From Moringa oleifera (taxonomy: Eukaryota; Streptophyta; Magnoliopsida; Brassicales; Moringaceae): DNA of 64,000 nt. The DNA lies in NCBI GenBank assembly GCA_021397835.1, contig JAJFZO010000396.1:3472001-3536000 (forward strand), in the 5' to 3' direction. A program made the position numbers and the translations under genes. Shown one piece after another: positions 11,459 to 25,500 of the stretch. Positions within the stretch are counted from its first letter, which is position 1, and each line of letters opens with the position of its first letter. A model generated the notes under the pieces. The model was not told the origin of the DNA. It did no database searches and worked only from the letters and a program-made list of their open reading frames with translations.

Positions 11459-14400
11459 GAAATGCATCACGACCTATCTTGCTGTGACATAGGGGGCGCT
11501 AAGAAAGCTAAAAGAGCCTCGCATGAGCTAGCCTCTCATCCCTACATACCTCGATCGTGTACCCAATAAGCATGCCAAAAAGACTGTGTCACTTCGTCCA
11601 AGCACACAGGACGTAAGCCATGGCTATCCCCAGTAAGCATGGTTAGGGTGTAAGGCCCAACGTGCTGTAGAACAAGGCCTACTAGCTAAGCCAACACCAC
11701 CCCAGGCAAGCATGCCATAAGCGTCATGTTAGACAGTGCATGCAATGTAGGTGTTGATTACAAGGGATAGTTAGGCTAGACCATGGCCCCAAGCTGAGCT
11801 AGATAGTTTGGGGAGTCATAGCTGGCTGCAAATGCACTGGACATGGTAATATGCGTGCACCTTAGGCCGTCTAGAGGCAACGTTGCACAACGTGCTAGCC
11901 ACAATGCCAATTGCAAAATTTTTATGTATTAACAGTCTTTCGGTTGTTGAATTATTCCAAAAATGACTCAAATAAATCATGCTATTCGTTAGTAGTCTCC
12001 CTCTCAAATTTGGGAGCATTCCGACTCATAAATCATTTTTCATATTTGCTTGAATTTTATATTGTATAAAATTCATAAAAAATAATAAAAGCTCAAAAAT
12101 TTGAGAAATTTTTTAAGTTGGTTGATCTAATTATTCTCTAAATCTCTAAAAAATTTCGATCAAAAACTCATTGCAAATAATTTTGAAGACCCATTAGACA
12201 TATTAATGTTTCTTTCTACCGAAGTGAATTTTCATTTAACACTCTTTAAGAGGGAGAAACTCACTTGCTTGGTAGGCGATCATGGGCCATGTGTGCTCCC
12301 CCCTGCCCACCCATATGGGCCAACATGGGGCATGGGAAACCTAGTGCAAATGGCATGGGCACAAGCCATGCCAGCTAAACCAAGAGAGCTTTGTTCGAGC
12401 TAGCCCCTCGTTGCTGCATCTTTATATCATGTGCCTAGCGAGCGTGCCGAGCACCTAGTCCAAGGTCACGGGAGGCCAGCCTTGACTATCTCCATAAAAA
12501 ATGGCAAAGCTGTAAGGCCCGGCGTGCTGTAGCATAAGGAGTCTAACCCAGCATAGAGTGCCCTACGCAAGTAAGCTGCTAGCACATTATAGGGCATTGC
12601 ACATGTGGTGGGTGTTGATTACATAGGTTAGCTAGTCTAGATCATGGTCCCAAGCTATGCTTAACTCTTAAGGCAGATATGGGTGGCAGCTGGTGCATTG
12701 GACAGGGCAGTATGCATGCACCCTGAGCCATCTAGATCCAATGTTGCACCCTAAGCCATTTAGATGCAATGTTACACCAACTTTGGTGGCCACAATACCC
12801 AATTGCGAACTTTTAGTGAATTAATAGTTTATTGATTATTGAATTACACTAAAAATGGCTTAAATAAATGATGTAATACATTAGGAGTATGCCACTCAAA
12901 TTTGGGAGCATTTTGGCATATAGGCTATTTTCATATTTTTTCAATTTATGGCTACATAAAATTTTAAAAAAAAAATTAGATGCATAGAAAATTTTTAAAT
13001 TTTTTATGTTGGCGAAACTGATTATGTACAAAATTTTAGCTCAAAATTACTCGTAAATAATTTTTTTGACGAATTATGATGGCTCAAATATATTTATGTT
13101 TTCTCTAGCCGGAAGTGAATTTTCATTTAAGACTTTTTAGGGGGATAGGTCACCTGCTTGGTGAGCACTCACGAGCCATGCGTGGCCCACACATTGTCAG
13201 GCACTGGGCATGGAAAACCCAATTCATATGGCATGGATGCAAGGTCAAGTGTGCTGTAGCATAAGGCGCGCTAGCCAAAACAAGAAAGCGTTATGTAAGC
13301 AAGCCACTTGTCTTAACATTCCTTGAGCATACACCCAACAAGCATGCCACAACTGTCACATCCCTTGGTCTAAGGGCACAAGAGACTAGCCATGGTTGTC
13401 CTATCAAGTGTAGCATGGGCACAAGGCCTAGTGTGTTATAGCTCAAGATGCACCAAGCAAGCCAAGGGCGCCCCACACAGGTAAGCTGCAAGCACACTGT
13501 GAGGCATTGCACATGCTTGGTTGTTCATTACATGGGCTAGCTAGGCTAGGCCATGGCCCCAAGCTGTGATGGACTCTCAGGGCAACCATGGGTGGCTGCG
13601 AGTGCACTAGACAGGGCAACATGCATGCTCCTGGTGTCATTTAGAGGCAACGTCGCACCATGTTGACCGCAATACCCAATTAGGAAATTTTTTTGGATTA
13701 ATGGTCTTTTGATTATTAAATTGTACTAAAGATTACTCAAGTAAATTATTCAATACATTAGGAGTTTGCCCCTCAAATTTGGGAGCATTCTAACTCTATG
13801 TAATTTTTCATGATTTTTTTTTAAATTTTAAGCTACATAAAATTTATAAAAAAAATTAAATGCTATAAAAATTCTAAAACTTTTATATTGGTAGATTTAA
13901 TTATTCTCTACATGTGTGCAAAACGTTAACTCGAAACTCCTTCTAAATAATTTTTATGCCCTATTATTGACAGCTCTTATATATTGATGTTTCCTCTTAC
14001 CAGAAGTGAATTTTCATTTAATACTCTTTAGGACAAAAAAGCTCCCTCTTTACCTAACCACATGGGCAAGCTCGTGCATGGAAAACCCAGCGCACATGGC
14101 ATGGCCATAAGTCCTAGCATGCAATGGCACAAGGTGCTAGCCAAGCCAAGAATGCCCCATGCGACCAGCCCTTCGTTGTTATGTCCTTCGATCTTATGTC
14201 CGATGAGCGTGCCATGAGCTTTTGGTCTACAGCACGGGAGGCTAGCGACGGTTGTCACCATTAGGCACAGCATGGGTACAAGTCCTAGTGTGCTGTAGCC
14301 AAAGGCGTGCTAGCCAAGCTAAAAGCGACCCACGCAAGTAAGTCGTGAGGCATCGAACGTGCTATGGGTGTTAATTACATAGGTTAGCAGGGCTAAACCA

Positions 14401-17383
14401 TAATGCCCAATTGCAAAATTTTTATCAATTAACGTTCTTTTGTTTGTCAAATTGCATTAGAAATGACTCAAATAAATAAGGCAATTCATAAGGAGTTTAC
14501 CTATCAAATTTGGAAGTATTGTAACTCACAAATTATTTTTCATTCTATTTTGAATTCTCGATTGTATAAAATTCATAAAAAAAATGATTGCTTAGATATT
14601 TTGAAATTTCTTGAGTTGGTAGATCAGATTATTCTTACATCTATGCAAAAAAAAAAAAAAACTGCTAAAACTCCTTGTAAAAAATTTTTTAGACCAGTTA
14701 TGATGGCTCAAATATATTGATCTTTCCTCCTGCCAGAAGTGAATTGTCATTTAAGACACCTTAGGGTGAAGGAGCTCACCAGCTTGGTGGGTGCGCACAT
14801 GCCTTACGTGCTACCCTTTACCCACCCATATGGGCAATTGTTGGGTGTGGGAAACCCAGGGCACATAGGATGGGCATGAGGCCTAACATGCTATGGCATA
14901 AGGCAATCAAGCCAAGCTAAGAGAGGCCTAAACGAACTAGCTCCTCGTCAGTATGTCCCTCGATTATGTGCCTAATGAGCATGTCATGACTGCTGCATCA
15001 CCCAAACTAAGGGCACGAGAGGCTAGCCACGACTATCCCCATCAGGCCCAACATTGGAACAAGCCCTAATGTGCTTTAGCATAAGGTGTGCCAGCCAAGC
15101 CGAAAGCACCCCATGTAAGCAAGCTAGAAAAAGCATCGCACGTCTTGTGGTTGTAGATTACATGGGCTAGCTGGGCTAGACCATGGCCCCAAGCTATGTT
15201 GGACTCTTAGCATAGCAATGGGTAGCTACTAGTGCATTGGATAGGGCAACATGAATGTGCCCTAAGCCATCTAAAGGTAATGTTGCGCCTACGTGTTGAC
15301 TACAATGCTTAATTGTGAACCTTTTCTGAATTAATGGTCTTTTGATTGTTTAAATACTCTAGAAATGACTTAGATAAATCATGCAATTCATTAGAAGTCT
15401 ACTAATCAAATTTGGGAGCATTCTAACTCATGGATTATTTTTCATGATTTTTTTGAATTTTAGGCTTTATAAAATTCATGAAAAAAATTGGATGCACTAA
15501 AATTTTTGAAACTCTTTATGTTGGTAAACCTGATTATTCCCTACATTTTCGCAAAACTTCAGCTCAAGACACCATGTAAGTAACTTTTTTGGTCTATTAT
15601 GATGGCTTAGATATATTGATTTTTCTCGTACTGGAAGAGAATTTTCATTTAAGACTGTTTAGGGGGAGGAGCTCATCTACTTAATGGCCACTCACAGGCC
15701 AAGTGAGGTCCCCCTTACCTACCCACATAGGCAACCATTGGGCAACGAAAACCTTATGCACATGGGATGGGCACAAGGCCCAGCATGCTGCAGCACAAGG
15801 CACACTAACCAAGCCAAGAGAGCCCCACGCATGCCAGTCCCTCATCGGGGGTGTTGATTACATGGGCTAGTAAGGCTAGACCATTGCCCTAAACTATGCT
15901 CGAATCTCATGGCAGCCATGGGTGCCTGGACTTGCGCTGAAGAAGGCAGCATACATGCACCTTGGGGAATCTAGAGACAACATTAACACTGACATGCTAG
16001 CCACAATATTTAGTTAAGAAATGGCTTTTGATTGTTTAATTGCTCCAGAAATGGCTTAAATAAATCACACAATTCATCAAGAGTCTACCTTTTAAATTTT
16101 GATCCATTCAAATGCATGGTCTAATTTTTTAGTTTTTTCAAATTTTTGATTGTATAAAACTCATACAAAAAATTAGAAGCTCAAAAAATTCTAAAATTTC
16201 TTATATTGGTAAATCTGATTATTCTTTGCGTCAATGCAAAATTTCAGCTCAAAACTCCATGTAAATAATTTTGCATACCCATTATGATGGCTTAGACATA
16301 TTGATGTTTTCTCTTACAAGAAGTTAATTTTTCATTTAAGAGTCTTCAGGAAGGAGAAGCTCACATATTTGGTGGGCACTCATGGGTGATGCGTCCTTCT
16401 CCCCTGCTCATCCATGTGGGCAGGCATTAGGTGTGGGAAACCCAGTGCACATGACATGGGCGCAAGGCCTAGGATACTACGACATAAGGCGTGCCAGCCA
16501 AGCCAAGAGAGCCCCACATAAGCTAGCTCCTCATTGCCACATTCCTTAACCACATGCCCAATAAGTGTGCCATGAGCACTTTGTCTAAAGGTACGAAAGG
16601 CCAACCAAGGCTATCCCCATCAGGCATGGAATGGAAGCAAGGTCTAGCTTGCTATAGCACAAGGCCCGCCAACCAACCCAAGAGCACCCCATGCATGCAA
16701 GCCAAGAACGTTGTGAGGCATCATGTGTGTTGTTGTTATTAAAAGCATGAGCTTGTAGGGCTAGACCATGGCCCCAAGCTACGCTGGACTCTCAAGGCAG
16801 CTAGGGTTGGCTGCTTGTGCATGAGATGGCGCAGCATGCATGCACCTTAGGCCATCTAAAGGCAACACTGCACTAACATGCTTGCCGCAATGTCAAGTTG
16901 CAATGCCCAGGTGTGAACTTTTTATGAATTGATGGTCTATTAATTGTTGAATCACTCCAAAAATGACTCAAATAAATCATGTAATTAATTAGGAGTCTGC
17001 CTCTCAAATTTGTGAGCATTCTAACTCACAAGCTATTTTTCAAGATTTTTCAAAAATTTGGCAGTATAAAATGCATAAAAAAATTGGATGCTTAAAAAAT
17101 TTTAAACTTTTTTTGTGTTGGTAGATCTAATTATTTGCTGCAATTGTGCAAAATTTTAGCTTAAATCTTTGCGTTAATAATTTTTTAAACACATTATGAT
17201 GGCTGAGGCATATTGATGTTTTCTCTTACCAAGGTAAATTTTAATTTAAGACTCTTTGTGGGGGAGGAGCTCACCTGCCTATGGGGCACTCATGGGCAAT
17301 TCGTGCTTCCCTTTCCTTACCCACATGGGCAGGCATTGGGCATGAGGAAACCAGCACACATGACATGGGCTTGGTGGCTTGCA

Positions 17384-17515
17384 CCTTGCCTTCATAGTCG
17401 ATGGTATGTGGCCGACAGCCACCACCTTCAGGCAACAAGCGACTGATGACGATGGCTAACGATGATGGGCATGTCTAACCAGTGGCCGATAAAGTGGGTA
17501 AAAATGTGGGAAATG
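17384..17515 (+). other. ETS-like insert inside a truncated spacer unit
   Basis: The unit between anchors 17234 and 17584 is only 350 bp. After 'ccagcacacatgacatgggc' it leaves the unit consensus and runs through 'gccgataaagtgggtaaaaatgtgggaaatgaaatgagct', which recalls the ETS region at about 29,325-29,375 ('aacatgggaaacc..aacgaaatgagataa'). It then rejoins the AT-rich module at 'aataattttttagacc'. It looks like a deleted or converted unit carrying a piece of the spacer normally found at the array's 3' end. Confidence 0.5.
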
Positions 17516-20500
17516 AAATGAGCTAATAATTTTTTAGACCTATTATGATGGCTTAGACAAATTGATATTTCCTTCTGATGAAAGTGAATTTTCATTTAAG
17601 ACTCTTTTGGAGGGGGGAGCTCACTTGCTTAGTGGGTGCCCATGCGCCATTCATGCCCCCATGGCCCACCCACATGTGCAAGCGGTGGTCCTGGGGAACC
17701 AAGACACATGGCATAGGCATAAGGCCTAGCATTCTATGGCACAAGGCACGTTAGCCTAGCCAACAAAGCCCCACACTAGCCAACCCTTCATTGTTATGCC
17801 TTTTATGTGCCCAACAAGCTTACCTCGATCACCATGTCACCTGGTCCAAGGGCACGGGAGGCTAGTAATGGCTGCCCCAACTAGGCATGGCATGGGTGCA
17901 AGGTCCAATGTGCTCTAGCACGAGGCGCAGCCAGGCAAGCCGAGAGTGCCCCACACTAACAAGACAGAAGCACATTGCAAGGCATTGCATGTACTATGGT
18001 TGTTGATTACATAGTCTAGTTGAGCTAGACTATGGCCTTAACCTATGTTGGATTCTCAAGGCAGCCATGGGTGGTTGCAGGTGCAGTGGACAGTGTATCT
18101 AGAGGCAACGCTGCACTAATGTGCTAGCGACAATGCCTAGTTGTGAGCCTTTTGAGAATCGACTATCTTCTGGTTGTTGAATTACTCCAAAAATTATTCA
18201 AATAAATCATGCAATTCATTACGAGTCTGTCCATCAAATTTTGGGAGCATTCCAACTCACAGGCTATTTTTCATATTTTTTGAATTTTTTAGAGTATAAA
18301 TTCATTTAAAAAAATTAATGCTCAGAAAATTCTAAAATTTTTACTTTTGGTATATCTGATTATTCTTTACATTAGTATAAAATTTTAGCTTAAAACTCCT
18401 TGCAAATAATGTTTTAGACTCATTATGATTGCTCAAACATATTGATGCTTCATATTGATGCTTTATTCTACTAAAAGTGAATTTACATGTGACTATTTAA
18501 GGAGGAGGAAATCACCTACTTACTAATTGCTCACAGGCCATGCTTGCTCCCCCCTGCCCACCCATATAAATAGGCGTTAGGCCTAGGAAGTCCAGCGCAT
18601 ATGGCATGGGAGCAAGGCCTAGCGTGTTACGACACAAGGCGCGTAAGCTAAGCCAAGAAAGCCTTACAAGAGGAAGCCTCTAGTCACTATCACCCTTAAT
18701 TGTGTGCCTAGCAAGCATGCCATGAGCGTTGCTTAGCCTGGTCCAAAGGAACAGGAGTCTAGCCACTACTATCCCCAAAGACATGCATGGGCGTAAATCC
18801 CAACGTGTTGTAGCACAAGGCATTCCACTCAAGCAAGTCACAAACACACTGTGAGGCGTTACACGTGCTATGGGTGTTGATTACATGGGCTAGCTGAGCT
18901 AGACGTTGGCCCTAAGTTATGCTAGACTTTTAGGGTAGCCATGGTGGTTACAAGTGCACTAGGCTGCATGTATGCAGCCTGGGCCATGTAGAGGCAACGC
19001 TGCACTAACATGCTAGCTGCAATGCCAAGTTATGAACTTTTCATGAATTGATAGTCTTTTGATTGTTGAATTGCTCCACAAATGACTCAAATTAATCACA
19101 TAATTCATTAGGAGTCTGCTCCTCAAATTTTAGACCATTCCAACTCACAAGATATTTTTTAATATTTTTTAAAATTTTGGCTATATAAAATGCATAAAAA
19201 AAATTAGATGATAAAAAAATTTGAAATTTTTTGTGCTGGTACATCTAATTATTAGATACATATGTGCAAAAATTTACCTCAAAACTCCTTGCAAAAAATT
19301 TCTTAGACCTATTATGACGGCTTAAATATATTTATGTTTTCCTTATGTTGAAAATGAATTTTCATTAAAAACTCCTTAGTGTAGAGGAGCTTACCTATTA
19401 CATGGGAGCTCATGAGCCATGAGTACTCCCTCTAATCCACCCACATGGGCAGGCCCTCAACATGGGAAACCCAGCGCATATGGCATGAGAACAAGGTCCA
19501 ACGTGCTATCACACAAGGCATGCAAGCCAAACCAAAAGAGCCCCAATGGAGCTAGCCCTTCGTCGCCACATCCCTTGATTGTGTTCCAATGAGCGTGCCA
19601 TGAGGTTGGAATTGCCTGGTCGAAGGGCATAGTAGGCTAACTGTGGCAATCCCCATCAGTCATGGCATAAGTGCAAGGCCTAACATGCTGTAGCACAAGG
19701 TGCCCTACGTAAGAAAGCTACAAAGCATGCTGTGAGGCTCCGTATATGCTGTAGGTGTTTATTATAGGGCCTAGCTAGGCCAGATCATGGCCCTAACCTG
19801 TTCTGAACTCTAAAGGCAACCATGAGTGGTTGCACGTGCTCTAAACAGGGTAGTATGCATGCCCACCAAGCCATCTAAAGGCAATACTGCCCCAAGGTGC
19901 TAGCCACAAAGGTCAGTTGTAAACATTATGTCAATTGACAATCCTTTGATTGTGTAATTACTCCAAAAATGACTCAAATAAATCATACAATTCATTAGCA
20001 GTCTGCCCCTCAAATATGGGAGTATTCCAACTCATGAGTTATTTTTAATGATTTTGTTAAAGTTTAGGCTTCATAAAATTTTTTTAAAAAATAAATGCTA
20101 AGGAACTTCTAAAATTTTTTTCTGTTGCTAAATCTAATTATTCTTTATGACTACACAGAGCTTCAGCTCAAGGCTCCTCGTAGACAATTTTTTAGACCCG
20201 TCATGATGGCTCTGATATATTGATGTTTCCTCTTATCAGACATGAATTTTCATTTGAGACTCTTTAGGGCGGAGAAGCTCACTTACTTGGTGGTGCTCAC
20301 GGGCCATGCATGCTTCCCATTTTACCCACCCGCATGGGCAAGAGCTTGACATAGGAAACCCAGCGCACATGGCTTGGGCGCGAGGCCTAGCATATTGCGG
20401 GACAAGGCGTGCCTGCCAAGCAAGAAAGCCTTATGTGAACTAGCCCTTCATCGCTACTTGTCTTGATCTTGTGTCTAGCTAGCCTGCCATAAGCACTACA

Positions 20501-22559
20501 TCGCTTAGTTTAAGGGCACAGTATGGTAGCCATGGCAATTCTGATCAGGTATCACATAGGTGCAAGGCCTAGGATGTTGTGTCACAAGGCATGCCACCCA
20601 AGCTAAGAATGCCCTACGCAAGCAAGCTGCAAGCATGCTTTATGGCATCATAGCTATTATGGGTTTTGACTACATGTGTTAGTTGGGTTAGATCATGGCC
20701 TCAAGTTACGCTGGACTCTTAGGACAACCATGGGTGGCTGTCTTGATACAACACTACACCAATATGTTGGTTGTAATACCCAATTGTGAGCTTTTTGTTA
20801 ATTAATGGTTTTTGATTGTTGAATTACTCCAACAATGGTCCAGATAAATCATGCAATTCAATAGGAGTCTTACCCTCATGTTTTAGAGCATTCTGACTCA
20901 TGGGTTACTTTTCATTATTTTTTGAATTTTTTACTATATAAAATTCTTTAAAAAAAATGATACTCAAAAAATTTTGAAATTTTTTATGTTGGTAAACCTG
21001 ATTATGCTTTAAATCTATGCAAAATTTCAGCTTAAAAGTCCATGTAAATAATGCTTTGGATGCTTTATGATGGCTTAACATATTGATGTTTCCTCGTACT
21101 GGAGGTGAATTTTCATTTAAGACTCTAAAAAGGGAGGACCTTACCTACTTGGTGGGCACTCAAAGGTCACGCATGCTCCTTTCATTTCCACCCACATAGG
21201 TAAGTATTAGGCATGGGAAACCTAGTGCGCATGGCATGAAAGCAAGGCCTAGTGCGCTACGATATAAGGCATGCTGGCCAAGCTAAGAGAGCCCTAGGTG
21301 AGGTAGCCCCCCATCACAACATCCATCGATCATGTGCTAAACGAGCATGCCATCAGTGCCTGGTCCAAAGGTACTAAAGGCTAGCCACTGATATCCCCAA
21401 CTAGCACGACATGCGTGTGAGGCCTGATGTATTGTGGCACAAGACACACCAACTAAGCCAAAAGTGCCCTAAGCGTACTATAAGGCATTGCACGTGTTGT
21501 GGATGTTGATTACATGGGATGGCTGGGCCTAACCACGGTTATCCCCAGTAGGCACAGCATGCTATAACACAAGATGTGCTAGCCAAGTGAAAAGCACCTC
21601 ATGCAAGCATGCAATGTTATGGTTTTTGATTATATGGACTGGTTAGGCTAGACCATGGGTGGTTGCTGGTGCATTGGACAAGGCATTATGAATGCTCCTT
21701 GGGCCACCCAAAGGTAATGTTGCACCAATATGCTGATCAGAATGCCTAGTTATGAACTTTTTATTAATTTATAGTCTATTGATCACGAATTGTTCAAAAA
21801 ATGACTCAAATAAATTATACAATTCATTGGGAGTCTGCCCCCTAAATTTGGGAGCATTCTAATACACGAGTTATTTTTCATGATTTTTTGAATATTTTGC
21901 TGTATAAAATTAATAAAAAATTAGATGCTCAAAATTCTAAAATTTTTATTATTGGTTTTTCTTATTATTCTTTACATCTGTATGGCATAAAATTCTAAAA
22001 TTCTAAAAAATTAGATGCTCAAAATTTCACCTCAAAACTCCTTGTAAATAATTATTCAGATCCGTAATGGCAACTCAGATATATTGATGTTTTCTCTTAC
22101 TAGAAGTGAATTTTCCTTTAAGACTCTTTAGAGAAGAAGAGCATCTGCTTTGTGGGTGCTCACCAGCCATGCGTGCTGCTACCTTGACCATCCACATGGG
22201 TAAGCACTAGGTGTGGGAGATCGAGTGCACATGGCATGGACGTAAGGCCTAGCGTGCTGTGACATAAGTGCGCCAGCCAATCCAAGAGAGCCCTATTATG
22301 AAGGTAACTAAGCAGCCTTTCATTCATACTTCCCTTGATCATGTGCTTCACGAGTGTGCCACGAGCTTCGCGTCACCTAATTCAAAGATGTGGGAGGCTA
22401 GCCATGGCTATCCTTAGCCAGCACAATATGGGTGCAAAGCCCACCGTGCTATAGCATAAGGCGTGCCAGCCAAGGCAAGAGTGCCCTACGTAAGAAAGTC
22501 ACAAGCATGTTGTGAAGCATCGCATGTGTTGTGGGTGTTGTTTATGTGGGTTAATTAGG

Positions 22560-25500
22560 CTAGATTCAAGAGGTAAGCCATGATTATGCTAGTAGGCATG
22601 GCATCAGCACAAGGCCCATCGTGTTACAACATAAGGCTTATTAGCTAGGCGAATAGAGCCCCATATAACCGAGGCCTTGTCGTTATGTCCCCAAATTGTA
22701 TGCCCTATGAGTGTGCCATGTGCATTGCATCTCATGGTTCAAGGGAATGGAAGGAAAGCCATAACTGCCCCAGTAAGCATAGCATGGGTGTAAGGTTCAG
22801 CATGCTACAGCATAAGGCATTCTAGCCAAGCCATGAGCGCCCAACGCGAGCTAGTCCTTTATCACTACGTGCCTCGATTGTAAACCTTGTGAGCACACAT
22901 GAGGGCTGTGTTGCTTGGTCCAAGGGTTGAAAGGCAAGCCAAGACTGCCTTCAGGTGGCATGGCATGGGCGCAAGGCCCAGAAAGCTACAACATAAGCCA
23001 TGCCAGTTAGGCTAAGAGTGCCCACATGAACTAGCGCTCCATCATTATATCCCTCAATCGTGTGCCTAGCGAGCATGCTAAGAGTACTATGTCACCTATT
23101 CTAAGGGCAAGTGAGGTACGCATGGGTGTCCCAATAGGCGTAACATAAGTACAAGGTCCAATATGCTACGGCGTAAGGTGTGCCAACCAACCAAGAGCGC
23201 CCTATTCTAGTTAGCCCCTTGTACCTCCCTCGATTATGTGCCCAACAAGTGTGCCAAAAAAGCCATGTACCCTAGTCCATGAGCATGGAAGGCTAGCCAA
23301 GACTACTCTTAGTAGGGATGGAATGAGCATAAGTACCATCATGCTGCGGCATAAGGCCAGCCAGCCAAGTAAAGACCGCCCCACGCTAGCAAGCCCTTTA
23401 TTACTACATCCCTCGATCATATCCCTATTGAGCATGCCACAAGGGTTATGTCACCTGGTCCAAAGGCACGAGAGGTAAGCCATGGCTACCTACAGTAGGC
23501 ATGGCATGGGAGCAAGGCCTAATATATAGCAGCTCAAGATGCACCAGCCAAGCTAAAACATCGCACTTGAGTTAGCCCCTAATCGCTACGTATTTTGATT
23601 GTGTGCCTAGCAACAGTGCCACCAATGCTGTGTAATCTGGTCCATGGATATAAGATGGCAGCTACGACTAGCCCCAACAAGCGTGATATGGGCCCAAGGC
23701 CAAGCATTTTACTGCCTAAAGTGCACTATCATATCTAATAGCTCCCCATTTAAGCCAACCACTAGCCCTTACGTCTCTCGATCGTATGCGTAACGAGTCT
23801 GCCATGATAGTCATGTCTCTTAGTCCAAGAGTGTGGCAAGCCAGCCATGACTATCCCCAGCATATATGACATAGGTGCAAGGCTCAATGTGTTATCACAT
23901 AAGGCACATCAGCTAAGACAAAAGTGCCCCAAGAGTGCCGCGTCGCCTCGTCCAAGAGCACAGGACACAAGCCATAACTACCTCTTGCAGGCATGGCATG
24001 GATGCAATCCTAAACCTACTATGGCACAAGGCACACCAGGCATGCCAAAAGGGCCCCATGCGAATTAGTCTCTCTCATTACGTCCCTCAATCATGTGCCC
24101 AATGAGCATTCCATGAGTGCGGCATCGACTAGTCTAAAGGCATAAAAGGCAAGCCACTTTTACTCATAATAGTATAACATTGGCATAATGCTTAGAGTAA
24201 TATGGCACATGGTGAGCCAGCCAAGCCAAAAGCGCCCATCAAGCAAATCCCTCATCGCCACATCCCTTAAGTGTTTGCCCAATGAGCTTGCCACAAGCAT
24301 CACATGGCCTAGTCCAAGGGCACATAAGTCAAGCCACAGTTTCCCTAGCAGGCATAGCAGGGGCACAAAGCACAATGTGCTACGGCATAAGGCACGCCAG
24401 TTAAGCCAAGTTTGCTCTACACGATCCAGCCTATCATCACTATGTTCCTCGATCGTGTGCCTAATGAGTATTCTAGGATCGCTGTGTTGCTTAGTTCAAG
24501 GGCACAAAATGCCAACCACAGTTACCCCTAGTAGGCATAGCATAAGTGCAAGGCCTAGCATGCTGGGGCACAAGATGTGCCAGCCAAGCTAAAAGAGCCA
24601 TGAGCTAGTTAGCCTCTATCCACTATGTCCCTCAATTATGGCTAAAAGCATGCAATTAACACAACATCACCTAGTCCAATGGCATAAGAGGGAAGCCACT
24701 ATTGTCCTTGTTAGGCATGGCATAGGCACAAGACCCAGCGTGCTAAGGCTTAAGGGGCGCTACCTAATCCAAAAGCTCTCTACTTGAGTGAGACCTCGTT
24801 GCTACTTGCCTTGATCATGTGCCCAACGAGCATGCCATGAGCGTCACATCACTTAGTCTAAGGGAATGAGAGGTAAACCACTGCTGACCCTAAAAGGTAT
24901 GGCATGTATGTAAGGCCTAGTGTGCTACGGCATTATGTGCACCAACCAAGCTAAAAGCAGCCCATGCTAGCCAGCCCTTCATTGCTATGTCCTCAGATCG
25001 TGTACCCAGTGAGTGTGGCATGAGTGCCGCATTGTCAAATCCATAGGTATGAGAGGCAAGCTATAGCTAGCTTTTAGTAGGCATGGCATGGGTGCAAGGC
25101 CAAGCATGCTATAGCACCAAGTGCGCTAGCTAAGCCAAAAGTGCCCTACGCGAGCCAAACCCTTGTGGCTACATCACTTAATCATTAGCTCAGCGAGCGT
25201 GCCATAAGTGCCACATAACTTAGTTTAAGGGCACAAGTATTAGTGTGCTATGGGTCAAGGTGCACCGACGAAGCCTGGAGCACCCCACATGAGCTAGCCT
25301 CTCGTGGTTACTTCCCTCAATCCTATGCCTAACAAGTATGCCACAAGTCCCCTATATCCTAGCCGAAGGCCATGAGAGATGCATGCCCATAATAGGCATG
25401 ACATGGGCCCAAGGCCCAGCATGCTGTAGCATGGAATGTACTAGCAAAGCTAAAAGCACCTCACGCAAGCCAACCCCACGTCCTTTCGTCCCTCGATCAT

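Noticed and set aside
24188..24592. 134-aa plus-strand and, at 25540-25971, 143-aa minus-strand open frames in the spacer array
   Set aside because: They lie in ~182-bp GC-rich subrepeats, whose period is not a multiple of three, and have no codon pattern or domain. Neighbouring copies do not keep the frame.
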